A DNA stretch of 43,204 nucleotides from Nostoc sp. XA010 (GCF_020829625.1 NZ_JAIVFX010000040.1:1-43204), one strand, 5' to 3'; numbered from the stretch's first letter, positions 8,599 through 17,571 are shown. Numbers and translations are program-made. Notes: a model not told the origin generated them from the sequence alone.

Positions 8599-8927
8599 GA
8601 TTTTTTCCTCAAAAGTAAAAAAGAAAACTGTACTATGCAGAAGTTGCTGTCAGCGTGATTAGAAGAATTTGATAAAATCAAGCTACAGATTTCCAGAATT
8701 TTACCCAAATCAAATGTAACCTCTTCAATTTCAATTATGCTACATTTACATAATTTTTAATTTCAAAAAAAGCATTTTTTGGGTAATAGTAGTTGCTCTG
8801 ATTTAGCTGTTAACTAAAATATTTGTAAAAGCCTTAAATTGGAGACTTGAGACTTAAAATATGTTTATTCTTCAAAGCCCCTTCCATAATTTTTCCGTTA
8901 ATTACCCAGTCTCTAGTTGCTTTCACC
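8599..8927. other. AT-rich gene-free stretch
   Basis: 329 bp between the O-methyltransferase remnant and the RTX gene. It is AT-rich with several homopolymer runs. I see no ORF, convincing hairpin or mobile-element end. It presumably contains the RTX promoter. Confidence 0.5.
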
Positions 8928-10100
8928 TTATAGTTTCCTACCACTAATTAGGCTCCAGTAACCACTGCTTGGTTGAATTTTTATATCAGTAAAACCTGCT
9001 TCCTTTAGCATTACTGACAACTCATGACCTGAGTATTGCTGACCTTCAGTCCACAAAAGCATAGCCATGTTATAGGCAGCAGTAGGATAAGGGCCAGTTT
9101 TCTGATCATCGTAGAGCATTTCGTGGAGAAGAATCCGACCTCCGAATTTAAGGCTATCGAAGCTTTTTTGAGTGAGAAAACGACATTTTTCTGGCGACCA
9201 ATCATGGTAGATATCACTATAAAAATGGAGATCAGCCACTGGAAAATCATCGTTCCACCAGTTAACTGTTTGTGTTTTAATGCGACTCTGCAAGCCATAG
9301 TTTGTGATTATTTCTTGAGCTACTTCGCATACTGGAGGTAAATCAAGAACAATAGCTTGTAAATTTGACCATTTTAAGGTTGCACCAATAGCATGAGCGC
9401 CCGAACCTCCGCCAATATCAACAGGGCGAACGCACGGCATTTCTGAAACCCCTGCTGGATAAGGATCTTGACGAAAAAATAGGCTAAAGTTAAAAACGTT
9501 GAAACCCTTGCTATTAAAGGATTCTTATACTTTAGATGCGTTTGCCCTGCCAATATCAACCAGCAATTTGTGTTCTGACAAATCAATAAGTTCTGGCCAA
9601 GCTAAAGCAGATCCCATACTGTGACCGTGCATAGCATAGGTGAAAGCGCGTGCCTTTTCAGCCTGTTCTTCATGAGAAACAAATAGTTGTCCATTGTCGT
9701 AAACTTGGGCAGAATTGGTAAGGACAGCTTTTTTTAAGCTTTCAACCGAAAACAGCTGATCGTTAGCAAATAACATCTCTAAAAAGCCTCCAAAATACGT
9801 AGGGCTGCTTTCTAAGAGATAGTCTTGTGCAAGAGAAGTGAGAGAATAAAAACCATTTTGTACTTGCACCAATCCGATCGATGTAAGTACTGTTAAAAGG
9901 ACTTCTGCTGGACGCTGTTGAATAGCGATCGCTTCACATATATTTGTAAGAGTAAGTGGTTTTGAAGCTAAAAGAGGAAACAATTTGAGATTGTGGGCAA
10001 CAAGAAGTACTCGATTTCCTGCACTGGCGAAGACAATATTCCACAATAACCGTTCATCTGTGCTGGCTTTAGGAATGGTAACAGAAACAGTTTGATTCAT
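8928..10100 (-). pseudogene. O-methyltransferase (Methyltransf_2 type) split by MITE A
   Basis: Two half-genes in the same frame. The N-terminal half (to the LLVDIG codons) is the winged-helix dimerisation domain of plant/acetylserotonin-type O-methyltransferases. The C-terminal half resumes at VDIGGGSGAHAIGA (SAM motif I), with LDLPPV (motif II), a catalytic-type SDIYHDWSPEKC and GGRILLHEM. MITE A sits exactly inside motif I; its 10-bp target duplication encodes the VDIG seen on both sides. Element plus duplication is 138 bp, so the frame is kept, and translating through shows a single in-frame TAA (about 9525-9527). The ancestral protein, minus the insertion, would be about 344 residues, normal for the family. 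As it stands translation ends shortly after residue 185. Loss of this gene would remove one methylation step, unless the methyltransferase at 932-1654 or stop readthrough compensates. Confidence 0.9.
9422..9549 (+). mobile_element. MITE A copy 2, inside the O-methyltransferase gene
   Basis: A complete 128-bp element with terminal inverted repeats CAGGGCGAACGCAC and the complement of GTGCG/ATGCGTTTGCCCTG type end. It is flanked by perfect 10-bp target duplications CCAATATCAA (9412-9421 and 9550-9559). No transposase is encoded, so it is a non-autonomous element mobilised in trans. Confidence 0.95.
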
Positions 10101-10215
10101 AATATTGAGAAAATTTTGATTGGTGGATTATCTAAATAGCCATAACACCCTACTCCTATCCCCACAAGCAAGGAGGGAAATAAGAAGTTTTTTCATTTAC
10201 TCTGGTGTACGCAGT

Positions 10216-10614
10216 TCATGATGGCAACTTAGAGAAAGACAGGATAATGCCAACAAACGAACCTAAAACTAGCAAAGTACTACTCAGCGAACTAAGTCCA
10301 AAACCAATTAGTCGCTTTTCAGCAGCCTGATAATATCCCAGAGCGTAAGCAATTCTACCTGCCAGCTAGACTGCATCAAAGATGGTACTCCACAAAGGGC
10401 TGACGTAGAAAGAAAACAACCATAAGCTAGGTAAAAAGAATACAATCTGCTCTAAAGTATTCTGCTGAACACGTAGTACTCGTTCAAAGTTGGGATCTCC
10501 TGCTGTTTGGGGAGGTAAAACTTTGTATTTGGTTCTGGCTCGACTGACATTAATTGTTATAACCAGATAAAACAGCAGTGTTAGAGTAGTTATCAGACTA
10601 GTTAAAGAAGACAT
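10216..10614 (-). pseudogene. MAPEG-family membrane protein with one nonsense codon
   Basis: The frame starts at 10614 and reads 82 residues of a MAPEG (glutathione-S-transferase-like/eicosanoid metabolism) membrane protein, including RVQQNTLEQIVFFLPSLWLF. It then meets TAG at about 10366-10368. The same frame continues with LAGRIAYALGYYQAAEKRL and a last membrane helix to TGA at 10216, giving a normal ~132-residue MAPEG. At this position the family usually has Trp (TGG), so a single G-to-A change explains the stop. Four membrane helices are predicted in the restored protein. It sits between the O-methyltransferase and a MITE-rich gap in the cluster; a role in conjugating or protecting against a reactive intermediate is only a guess. 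A sequencing error is possible. Confidence 0.85.
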
Positions 10615-10656
10615 ACGATATTTTAGCTAGAGTCAAAAGTCAAAAAGGAGCAGATG

Positions 10657-10784
10657 CAGGGCGAACGCACGGTATTTCTGAAACCCTTACTGGGTAAGGA
10701 TATTGACGAAAAAATAGGCTAAATTTAAAAACGCCGAAACCCTTGCTATTAAAGGATTCTTATACTTTAGATGCGTTTGCCCTG
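10657..10784 (+). mobile_element. MITE A copy 3, intergenic
   Basis: A complete 128-bp element from CAGGGCGAACGCAC to GCGTTTGCCCTG with perfect 10-bp target duplications GGAGCAGATG (10647-10656 and 10785-10794). It differs from copy 2 at only a few positions and is the cleanest reference copy in the window. Confidence 0.95.
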
Positions 10785-10810
10785 GGAGCAGATGGGATGG
10801 GGAGCATAGT

Positions 10811-10920
10811 AATACGGTTCGGATAACCTCTTGAGGCAGGAAAGATTTGATAGACAATTAGTTCTTTCCCCCCTGCTCAAGAACAGCCTGCCTCAATGAA
10901 TAAATTCCTTAACTAAACGT
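10811..10920. mobile_element. MITE C, 110-bp element with 12-bp target duplication
   Basis: A 110-bp segment is bracketed by the perfect 12-bp direct repeat GGGGAGCATAGT (10799-10810 and 10921-10932). Its ends are related inverted sequences (ACGGTTCGGATAA near the left, complement of TTAACTAAACGT at the right), and both arms carry a TTGAGGCAGG block. It has no ORF and is unrelated to MITE A or B. Confidence 0.75.
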
Positions 10921-11053
10921 GGGGAGCATAGTGGAAAAAAGACTGCCTACAAGAGGCGGGACATGAACAGAAAATCTTTTTTCCCTTCTGCCCTTCTGCT
11001 TTCTTGTCAAAGATCAAGAGTCAAGAGTCTAAAATATTAACAATTCACTATGT

Positions 11054-11824
11054 CTATGACATTTGCGTAATTCCAGCTAAGATACGAGCATGTTCTTGGG
11101 CGCTGCGTAAGCAATGATTCAGGAAACCAGCATAAGCATCAAGGGCTTTACCTCCAATCTCAACCAATACGTTCACATTCTCAGGGTACTCTTGGAGAAA
11201 GTTCTTGAGAAGTTTGGCATTAAGTTGGGTATGACCGATATCTACGCTTACATGCTCTTCCATGAAGGTCAAGCCTTCAGTAATTTTTGAGCCGAGAACT
11301 TTTTGAGATTGCTGAATCAACTGCGAACCGTAGCGCACGGATAGCATTTCGATTTCATATTCAATAGCTACCTGAGCAAAAGGAGTATTACTAGCAATCA
11401 CATCTTCATGGAGTTGACGGTAACGATGGGTACTTTCAGCTATTGGGAGTGAGAGGAACCATTCTGCGTTTAATTGCTGTGTATGGCGAGTATTCCAGCT
11501 AGCAACTAAAGAGTAAGTGTCTTCAATCATCATCAAATGATGACCAGCTTCCTGCTCGGCATGGGTACGCAGTAATTTACCAAGTTCTGTGTATCCTAAT
11601 TGTAAGCAGCGATCGCTAGCCCGATTGATCCAATCTTCTACTGCATCAGTCATGGCTACACCGTGGGCATTGAAGTAGATTAAATACAGCTCCAAAACTG
11701 TAGAATCGATATCTGGACAGAAAATTTTTTCTAAACCAGAGTTTTGCTTGAATTGTAATCGTGCACTTTCAATTTGAGATTCATAAATTGCATACAGATT
11801 TCGTTTGACTTGTGTTTCCAACAT
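11054..11824 (-). CDS. Heme-oxygenase-fold putative diiron enzyme (HDO-like, PF14518 type)
   Basis: About 256 residues, all-helical. It has the spaced metal-ligand pattern expected of heme-oxygenase-like diiron oxidases: Glu and His in THAEQEAGHH, Glu in AIEYEIEMLS, and His-Asp-His in EEHVSVDIGHTQ. That family includes UndA, BesC and the central domain of SznF, which use O2 at a diiron site for C-C cleavage, N-oxygenation or desaturation. Membership is inferred from the motif pattern and length. The second ATG (11824) is preferred because AAGGA lies 9 nt before it; the first ATG at 11830 is only about 3 nt from that site. It lies 126 bp after the GNAT gene in the same orientation. Its likely job is oxidative tailoring of the cluster product; the substrate is unknown. 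Confidence 0.7.
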   Translation of the reverse strand: MLETQVKRNLYAIYESQIESARLQFKQNSGLEKIFCPDIDSTVLELYLIYFNAHGVAMTDAVEDWINRASDRCLQLGYTELGKLLRTHAEQEAGHHLMMIEDTYSLVASWNTRHTQQLNAEWFLSLPIAESTHRYRQLHEDVIASNTPFAQVAIEYEIEMLSVRYGSQLIQQSQKVLGSKITEGLTFMEEHVSVDIGHTQLNAKLLKNFLQEYPENVNVLVEIGGKALDAYAGFLNHCLRSAQEHARILAGITQMS

Positions 11825-11950
11825 AAACATCTATCCTTGATTAAAGTTTGATGGACAATTGAAACATTACTGATGAACTTTTTTGTTAATCAGTAAGACT
11901 TGTGATTATGAGAAAGCTAGATTTATGCTTTTTCATAGCTATAGCCAGAG

Positions 11951-12637
11951 CTATATTTCTATCTCATACTCTCCAGGAATTGGAGAATGCTGATACCATT
12001 GAGCCGGAATATCAATGTCTGGAATTATGAGGCGGCTTTCCATTGGTTCGCTACCGGCTCGGTAAAATTCATGAATTTTATAAAAAGGAACTGGCTTGAT
12101 GATGCGAGTATGGATATTTAGAGCATCTGAAAAATACTTGAAGATTGAGACATTTGCACAAGCAACTAAAAGATGTGGTTTTTCTTCGTTCATGTGAATG
12201 AAGTCTTTAGAGTGCGCTACTCCCATCAATAATTTCCCAATTCCTTTATTGCGCCACTCATCTTTGACAACAAATTTGCTCAATTCTCTAATATTTTTTC
12301 CTGAGTATCTGTTGGCTACTCCAACTGGAATCAAGATCTGTTTAATATCCTCTTCAGTTACTTTAGCGTATCTTTCAGGATTTGTACTGTGTAAATATAA
12401 TCCCATACATGCTACTAATTCACCATTAACTAATCCCATTAAATAATGATGAGGATATAGTTCGACCTTAGCTTCAATATCATAGTGTGATTCCGAGAAT
12501 TTAATTCTCAGCTTTTTATAATATATGTCTGATATTAAAGACTGGCATTGATGATTTTCAAGATGAGATTTTGCAATTTTGAATTTACAAGTGAGCTTTT
12601 TAGCAACTTTAGTTTGCTGTATTAAATCAAGACTCAT
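11951..12637 (-). CDS. GNAT-fold N-acyltransferase, autoinducer-synthase-like
   Basis: 228 residues with a GNAT core. The acetyl-CoA-binding motif A is visible as ELSKFVVKDEWRNKGIGKLLM (R/Q-x-x-G-x-G pattern in RNKGIG). It is preceded by a beta hairpin with GLVNGELVACMGLYL and followed by VACANVSIFKYFSDALNI. The size, the N-terminal YYKKLRI region and the ELSKFVV strand before motif A recall the LuxI/autoinducer-synthase-like branch of GNATs more than small acetyltransferases. Its position right after an aryl-CoA ligase and PAL suggests it could transfer an arylacyl (for example cinnamoyl) group from CoA to an amine. Some LuxI enzymes of rhizobia use aryl-CoA in this way. That is inference; an ordinary acetyltransferase cannot be ruled out. 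Confidence 0.6.
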   Translation of the reverse strand: MSLDLIQQTKVAKKLTCKFKIAKSHLENHQCQSLISDIYYKKLRIKFSESHYDIEAKVELYPHHYLMGLVNGELVACMGLYLHSTNPERYAKVTEEDIKQILIPVGVANRYSGKNIRELSKFVVKDEWRNKGIGKLLMGVAHSKDFIHMNEEKPHLLVACANVSIFKYFSDALNIHTRIIKPVPFYKIHEFYRAGSEPMESRLIIPDIDIPAQWYQHSPIPGEYEIEI

Positions 12638-12703
12638 ATTTTATTTATTCCATGTTTTATAGAGGAAAATGAGGCACAAATAACAAATAACTCCTGTATG
12701 TAA

Positions 12704-14236
12704 TTAACTATTTGTTAGCATTTTTATTGGAGAAAGGTTTGGTGTTCTTCCTTGTCTCAAAAGCCTTTTCAAAACTTTACCAGTTGGATTCTTGGGAATT
12801 CCAGAAACAAAATCGATAGCTTGGGGAATCTTATAAGTTGCTATTTTTGGAGAACAGAATTCCTTAATTTGTGTTTCTGTAATTATTTGACCAGCTTTAA
12901 GCACAATGTTAGCTTTAACTATCTCACCTTTAATGGGGTCAGGAACACCATATACAGCAACTTCGGCAACTGCTGGATGTTGATAAATGATATTTTCAAC
13001 TTCAGTTGGATAAACTTTAAATCCTGATAAATTGATCATATCTTTCAAGCGGTCAACAATATAGAAGAATCCATCTTCATCCATACGGCCAATATCACCA
13101 GTATGGAACCAACCATTTTTAATTACTGCCGCAGTTTCTAAGGGACGATTCCAATAGCCAAGCATGACATTTGGCCCTCGAACTATAATTTCACCCAACT
13201 CGCCTGGTTGTACCTGATGACCATAACTATCAACAATCTGGATTTCTACATTATCAATTGGAGTACCAATTGAACCCAGTTTGTAATTCAAGTCATTGTT
13301 ATAAGTCGCAAATGGTGATGTTTCCGTTAAACCATAACCTTCATGGATAAAATCTCCATATTTATCATGCCATTTTTGGGCGATTTCAATTGGCATTGGT
13401 GCAGCGGCTGAAAAGTAATAACGTATGCTCTTGAGATGCTTCGCATAGATATCTTTGTTCAGCATTTTGATAAATACTGTGGGGACGCCAAAAAGCATTG
13501 TAGCTTGATATCTACGAAGGTCTTCAATAAGTTTTTCTAGGTCAAAACGACGGTATAGAATAATAGTTGCACAGGCACTAAAACCAGTATTTAAAATGGC
13601 GTTTTGACCAAAACAATGGAACAGTGGCAAATATAGCAGTAAGCGATCACTCTTACTAAGACGATAACAACGGTTCGCTGCGTAGCTGTTAGCAATGACA
13701 TTGCCGTGGGAAAGAGTAGCACCTTTAGGAAAGCCTGTCGTACCTGAAGTATAGAGAATACAAGCAGGGGCATGGCGTTCCATTTCTAGTGCAGGTGACT
13801 CTGGAGAAGCATTAGCTATCAGTTGTGCTAAAGTTGTTCCCTTATTGGCTTTCCCTTCAGCAATGAAAATATGTTGTAATTCGGGTAAGTCTGCCTCTGA
13901 TATCTGCTCGCTTTGGGATTCTGTGGTAATGATGGCTTTGACTGCACAATCGTTGAGAATGTAACTAACTTCAGCAGTTTTCAACATAACGTTGATGGAA
14001 ACAGCAACAGCACCAATTTTGAGAATGCCAAGATAAGAAATCACAAACTCTGGAATATTTGGCAAAAACAAAGCCACGCGATCGCCTTTTTTAATTCCCA
14101 GTCCTTTTAAACCGTTTGCTACTCGCCCTGCTAACTCATCAAGCTGTTTGTAAGTAAAAGATTTATCTTCAAAAATCAGGGCAATCTTATTAGGCAATAA
14201 GCGATGTCCTCGCTCCACATAATGTGCGATGTTCAT
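12704..14236 (-). CDS. Acyl/aryl-CoA ligase (4-coumarate:CoA ligase-like)
   Basis: A 510-residue ANL-superfamily adenylating enzyme, complete. It shows the ATP motif LYTSGTTGFPKGA (about 165-177), the adenylate-binding motif HEGYGLTETSPF (about 299-310), the hinge FHTGDIGR (about 386-393) and the catalytic Lys of PKNPTGKVLKR near the C-terminus. It activates a carboxylic acid as acyl-AMP and transfers it to CoA. Coming 91 bp after the phenylalanine ammonia-lyase gene in the same orientation, its most likely substrate is cinnamic acid or a hydroxylated derivative; a fatty acid is the main alternative. The remnant ligase at 5600-6076 is a close paralogue. Confidence 0.88.
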   Translation of the reverse strand: MNIAHYVERGHRLLPNKIALIFEDKSFTYKQLDELAGRVANGLKGLGIKKGDRVALFLPNIPEFVISYLGILKIGAVAVSINVMLKTAEVSYILNDCAVKAIITTESQSEQISEADLPELQHIFIAEGKANKGTTLAQLIANASPESPALEMERHAPACILYTSGTTGFPKGATLSHGNVIANSYAANRCYRLSKSDRLLLYLPLFHCFGQNAILNTGFSACATIILYRRFDLEKLIEDLRRYQATMLFGVPTVFIKMLNKDIYAKHLKSIRYYFSAAAPMPIEIAQKWHDKYGDFIHEGYGLTETSPFATYNNDLNYKLGSIGTPIDNVEIQIVDSYGHQVQPGELGEIIVRGPNVMLGYWNRPLETAAVIKNGWFHTGDIGRMDEDGFFYIVDRLKDMINLSGFKVYPTEVENIIYQHPAVAEVAVYGVPDPIKGEIVKANIVLKAGQIITETQIKEFCSPKIATYKIPQAIDFVSGIPKNPTGKVLKRLLRQGRTPNLSPIKMLTNS

Positions 14237-14327
14237 AATTGTAAGTAATTAGGATTGTTGAATGCGGTGACGATTAGCCTCTATATGATGCTCTAGGCAA
14301 TAAAATCATCAATCAAACTACTCAATT

Positions 14328-16025
14328 TCAGTTGACCACAAGATTGTTAATAGCAGCAACAATTTGTCCACCAGAGGCGATATCAGCTGCAATCCGGGCA
14401 ATATGTAAGTCTAGGCCTTGTTGGTGGTCATTCCAAATGTAAGGACGGTCAGCAGCAGGCGACTGTCCTACTACATCCCGAATTGCTATATATAAATCTC
14501 TTGTAGCAGGTGATAGGCAAGCACGAGCGTCATAATGTTTAGCGACTGCATAGGTGCGTAAGTCAACTGCTTGCACCCCAAACATGAGCGCGATCGCCAT
14601 ATACTGTTGGAAAATGTCTACAGAGTGTCTGGCTAAATTTGCAGAAGCAAAACCTTGACTGTTGATATTTTGATTAAATTGTTCGGCATGGGTAGGGAAT
14701 CTATCGGCTATGGAATTGCCGTAGAAGGTCAATAACGGCATGATAGAGTTTCCGGCTATTTGCAGACCCTTTAGCCCCATGTTCACACTACGTTCGCTGT
14801 TCCCTACTAGAGATGCTGGCAATCCGTTATTAAATTCCGGTGCTACCAGACAGGCTATTTGTACATCCAAATGTTTAGCCAACAACCCAATGTAATAACG
14901 TAGCTGATCCATACCAATGCTGACATACTGTCCTAAGAAGTTACCTCCGTGATAACTAGCTTGGTTTTCTACATCAATCAGTGGATTATCTGTCGCAGAG
15001 TTAATCTCTACTTCAATTTGTTTGCTAATCTGCTCAATACCATCAACAATTGGGCCCATATATTGGGGTAGACAGCGCAGCGAATAACGGTCTTGAATTA
15101 AATGCGTACCTCGATAATCGTGGGAACCATCTAACTCTTCCCGGACTAAGGAAGAACCTGCAAGCAAGTTGAGCATTTGGGAAGCAGCCCATTTTTGCCC
15201 TGGATGCGGTTTTAACTGATGAATAAATGGATGGAAGGATTGATTAGTTCCATTCAAACCTTGAATAGCTAAGGCATGGGCTCCCATTGTTAGGGTTAAT
15301 AAGGTTTTGGTATCGTAAACGCAGTTAGCCGCGATCGCAGTCATCACAGAAGTACCATTCATCATTGCCAACCCTTCTTTCGGAAGTAGTTGCAATGGCT
15401 CTAAACCGAGCTTTTTCAAGGCTGTGGGAGCATCCATTTCTGTACCGTTAAAATCAACGGTGTAGCTAGGATCTAGACCAATCATTGCCCCAGTAATGTA
15501 AGATAGTGGCACTAAATCACCACTTGCACCGATGGAACCAAATTCATAGACATGGGGTGTAACACCAGCATTCAAAAACTTTTCTAAACGCTGAATCAGT
15601 TCTAGACGGATACCAGATGCACCATACAAATGTGAATTGAGCCGTAACAACATAGCAGCACGGATATCAGCCAGTGGTAATCTCTGCCCTGCACCTGATT
15701 TGAGAAACCAAACGAGGTTATTCTGCAATAATGGCGCACACTCAGGCGAGATGACAACATTAGCCATACCACCAAACCCGCTAGTCACACCATAAATAGA
15801 CTGACCAGTTTCAACGGCATGAGAAATATAGTCACGAGAAGCTTGGATTCCTTGTAATACCTTCTGATTATCAGTCACACGTACCAAAGCATCATGACGG
15901 GCGACGCTAACAACTTCATCAATTGTCAGGTTTTTTTCACCAACAATAATTGTTTTGTCTATCTTTCCTGAGAAAGAAGCTGAATATTTAGAAGTCTTGT
16001 CTGTGCTTAAGGATACTGTATTCAT
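14328..16025 (-). CDS. pal: Phenylalanine ammonia-lyase (MIO-dependent aromatic ammonia-lyase)
   Basis: A 565-residue MIO enzyme converting L-Phe to trans-cinnamate and ammonia. The MIO cofactor forms from Ala167-Ser168-Gly169 in GSIGASGDLVPLSY. Tyr78 in SIYGVTSGFGG is the catalytic Tyr. The substrate-selecting pair is Phe107-Leu108 (LVWFLKSGAG), the pair found in the structurally known Anabaena/Nostoc PALs, at identical numbering. Tyrosine lyases carry His at the first position, so Phe is the expected substrate. The frame is full-length and uninterrupted. It is flanked by the DAHP synthase upstream and the CoA ligase downstream on the same strand, which fits a cinnamoyl-CoA supply module. 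Aminomutases also use MIO, but the sequence follows cyanobacterial PAL closely. Confidence 0.92.
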   Translation of the reverse strand: MNTVSLSTDKTSKYSASFSGKIDKTIIVGEKNLTIDEVVSVARHDALVRVTDNQKVLQGIQASRDYISHAVETGQSIYGVTSGFGGMANVVISPECAPLLQNNLVWFLKSGAGQRLPLADIRAAMLLRLNSHLYGASGIRLELIQRLEKFLNAGVTPHVYEFGSIGASGDLVPLSYITGAMIGLDPSYTVDFNGTEMDAPTALKKLGLEPLQLLPKEGLAMMNGTSVMTAIAANCVYDTKTLLTLTMGAHALAIQGLNGTNQSFHPFIHQLKPHPGQKWAASQMLNLLAGSSLVREELDGSHDYRGTHLIQDRYSLRCLPQYMGPIVDGIEQISKQIEVEINSATDNPLIDVENQASYHGGNFLGQYVSIGMDQLRYYIGLLAKHLDVQIACLVAPEFNNGLPASLVGNSERSVNMGLKGLQIAGNSIMPLLTFYGNSIADRFPTHAEQFNQNINSQGFASANLARHSVDIFQQYMAIALMFGVQAVDLRTYAVAKHYDARACLSPATRDLYIAIRDVVGQSPAADRPYIWNDHQQGLDLHIARIAADIASGGQIVAAINNLVVN

Positions 16026-16209
16026 CGGAGTTGTTTGGCTCTAAAATTGCAGCTAGTCGTAGAAATATATTGTTTGATCGGTGCGATCCGGCGTTGCTGT
16101 CGGAAGTTGGATTGACTTACTTACCTTAACTGAAACATTTCTATACTTACCAGAGGTAAGGTTTTATGCAAAAATGTTGTGTAAAGCCAGCAACACCACT
16201 GATTTAAAG

Positions 16210-17304
16210 TTAAACGAAGCTAGAAACTCGTGTAGTGAACTTTGGCGTTGCAACTGTGCTATTGCTTTTAGACCAACGACCAAAGAATTTGCTGATGCTG
16301 GCTAATTCTTGCATTAATTCTTCAAATGCTTCCAATGTCAAAGACTGTGGTCCATCAGAAAGTGCTTTAGCGGGATTGGGGTGTACCTCAATCATCAAAG
16401 AATCTGCACCGGCAGCAATAGAGGCCATAGACATAGTTGAAACAAACTCTGATTTACCAGTAGCATGGCTAGGATCAATCATAATTGGTAAGTGAGTCAG
16501 GGTTCGCAATACTGGAATTGCAGATATATCTAAAGTGTTGCGAGTATATTGTCGGTCAAAAGTGCGAATTCCTCGTTCGCATAAAATCACATTGGGATTA
16601 CCTGCTGCCAGAATATACTCGGCTGACATCAACCAATCTTCAATCGTGGCTGCAAGTCCGCGCTTGAGCAGAACTGGTTTACCTGTTGCTCCTACTTTCT
16701 TGAGGAGCGAGAAATTCTGCATATTGCGGGCACCGATTTGCATCACATCTGCAATAGATGCAACCTTATCGATGTCAGCTGTATCCATGACTTCTGTGAT
16801 GATCCCCAGCCCGGTGACAACGCGAGCTTGAGCTAACAACTCTAAGGCACTCTCACCATGACCCTGGAAAGCGTAAGGTGAGGTACGAGGTTTGTAGGCT
16901 CCTCCTCGTAAAAACTGCGCTCCTGCTGCTTTGACTCGCTGTGCTGTTTCTACAATCATCTCTTCGTTTTCTACGGAACAGGGCCCAGCTACTAAGACTA
17001 AAGAATGGTTTTGACCAAAGGTTACAGGTCCATTGGGTGTTGGTACAACTACATCAGTTGGTTCGCTATAGCGAAATTCTCTTGAAGCCCGTTTGAAAGG
17101 CTTCTTCACCCGTATAACCTGCTCAATAAAAGGGCTTAAATTTTGGATTTGTCGGGGATCAATCTCTGCGGTATCACCTACCAAACCGATCACCACTTTG
17201 TCCTGACCTACACATTTTTCTGGTGTTATGTTCCATCGGCGAATTTCTTCGCTGATTCGCTCAATTTCTGCTGCTGGGCTACAGGATTTAATGACGATAA
17301 TCAT
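16210..17304 (-). CDS. aroF: 3-deoxy-7-phosphoheptulonate (DAHP) synthase with N-terminal regulatory domain
   Basis: A 364-residue type I-beta DAHP synthase, the first committed step of the shikimate pathway (phosphoenolpyruvate plus erythrose 4-phosphate). The N-terminal ~75 residues form a ferredoxin-like (ACT-like) regulatory domain of the Thermotoga type. The barrel carries LVAGPCSVEN, RGGAYKPRTSPYAFQG, LKRGLAATIEDW and the metal-binding IDPSHATGKSEFV. An AAGGAGG site precedes the ATG. It lies 184 bp upstream of PAL in the same orientation, so it probably serves as a pathway-dedicated copy that raises phenylalanine supply. A fragment of another copy is found at 18965-19079. The chosen symbol is the generic name for this class. 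Confidence 0.9.
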   Translation of the reverse strand: MIIVIKSCSPAAEIERISEEIRRWNITPEKCVGQDKVVIGLVGDTAEIDPRQIQNLSPFIEQVIRVKKPFKRASREFRYSEPTDVVVPTPNGPVTFGQNHSLVLVAGPCSVENEEMIVETAQRVKAAGAQFLRGGAYKPRTSPYAFQGHGESALELLAQARVVTGLGIITEVMDTADIDKVASIADVMQIGARNMQNFSLLKKVGATGKPVLLKRGLAATIEDWLMSAEYILAAGNPNVILCERGIRTFDRQYTRNTLDISAIPVLRTLTHLPIMIDPSHATGKSEFVSTMSMASIAAGADSLMIEVHPNPAKALSDGPQSLTLEAFEELMQELASISKFFGRWSKSNSTVATPKFTTRVSSFV

Positions 17305-17571
17305 TGATTTAAAATCCTCCTTAAATATTGCAAATCATGGTAATTTAGATTCACATGATGTCATCCGTTTCATTTGGACTTTGCTTAAAATGCTACAAGT
17401 ATTACTCAATTACATGGTTCCTTTTCAGGCAAAGTAAAAAATAATATTTACAATCTACTTGCCAATGAAGTTTGAAAAAGGTGTATTGTTACATCTACCA
17501 AGCTTAAAATTATTTTTTTAATTATCAAAAATAAGATTGGTAAAAAGCTTTTTGCACAATTTTTTGATCTC

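Noticed and set aside
2671..16025. Firm naming of the cluster as the cyanobacterin pathway
   Set aside because: No halogenase was found, the ammonia-lyase has Phe-type selectivity residues, and gene-by-gene identity cannot be checked here.
16081..16305. Plus-strand ORF between PAL and DAHP synthase
   Set aside because: Overlaps the DAHP synthase coding end and shows no family features.
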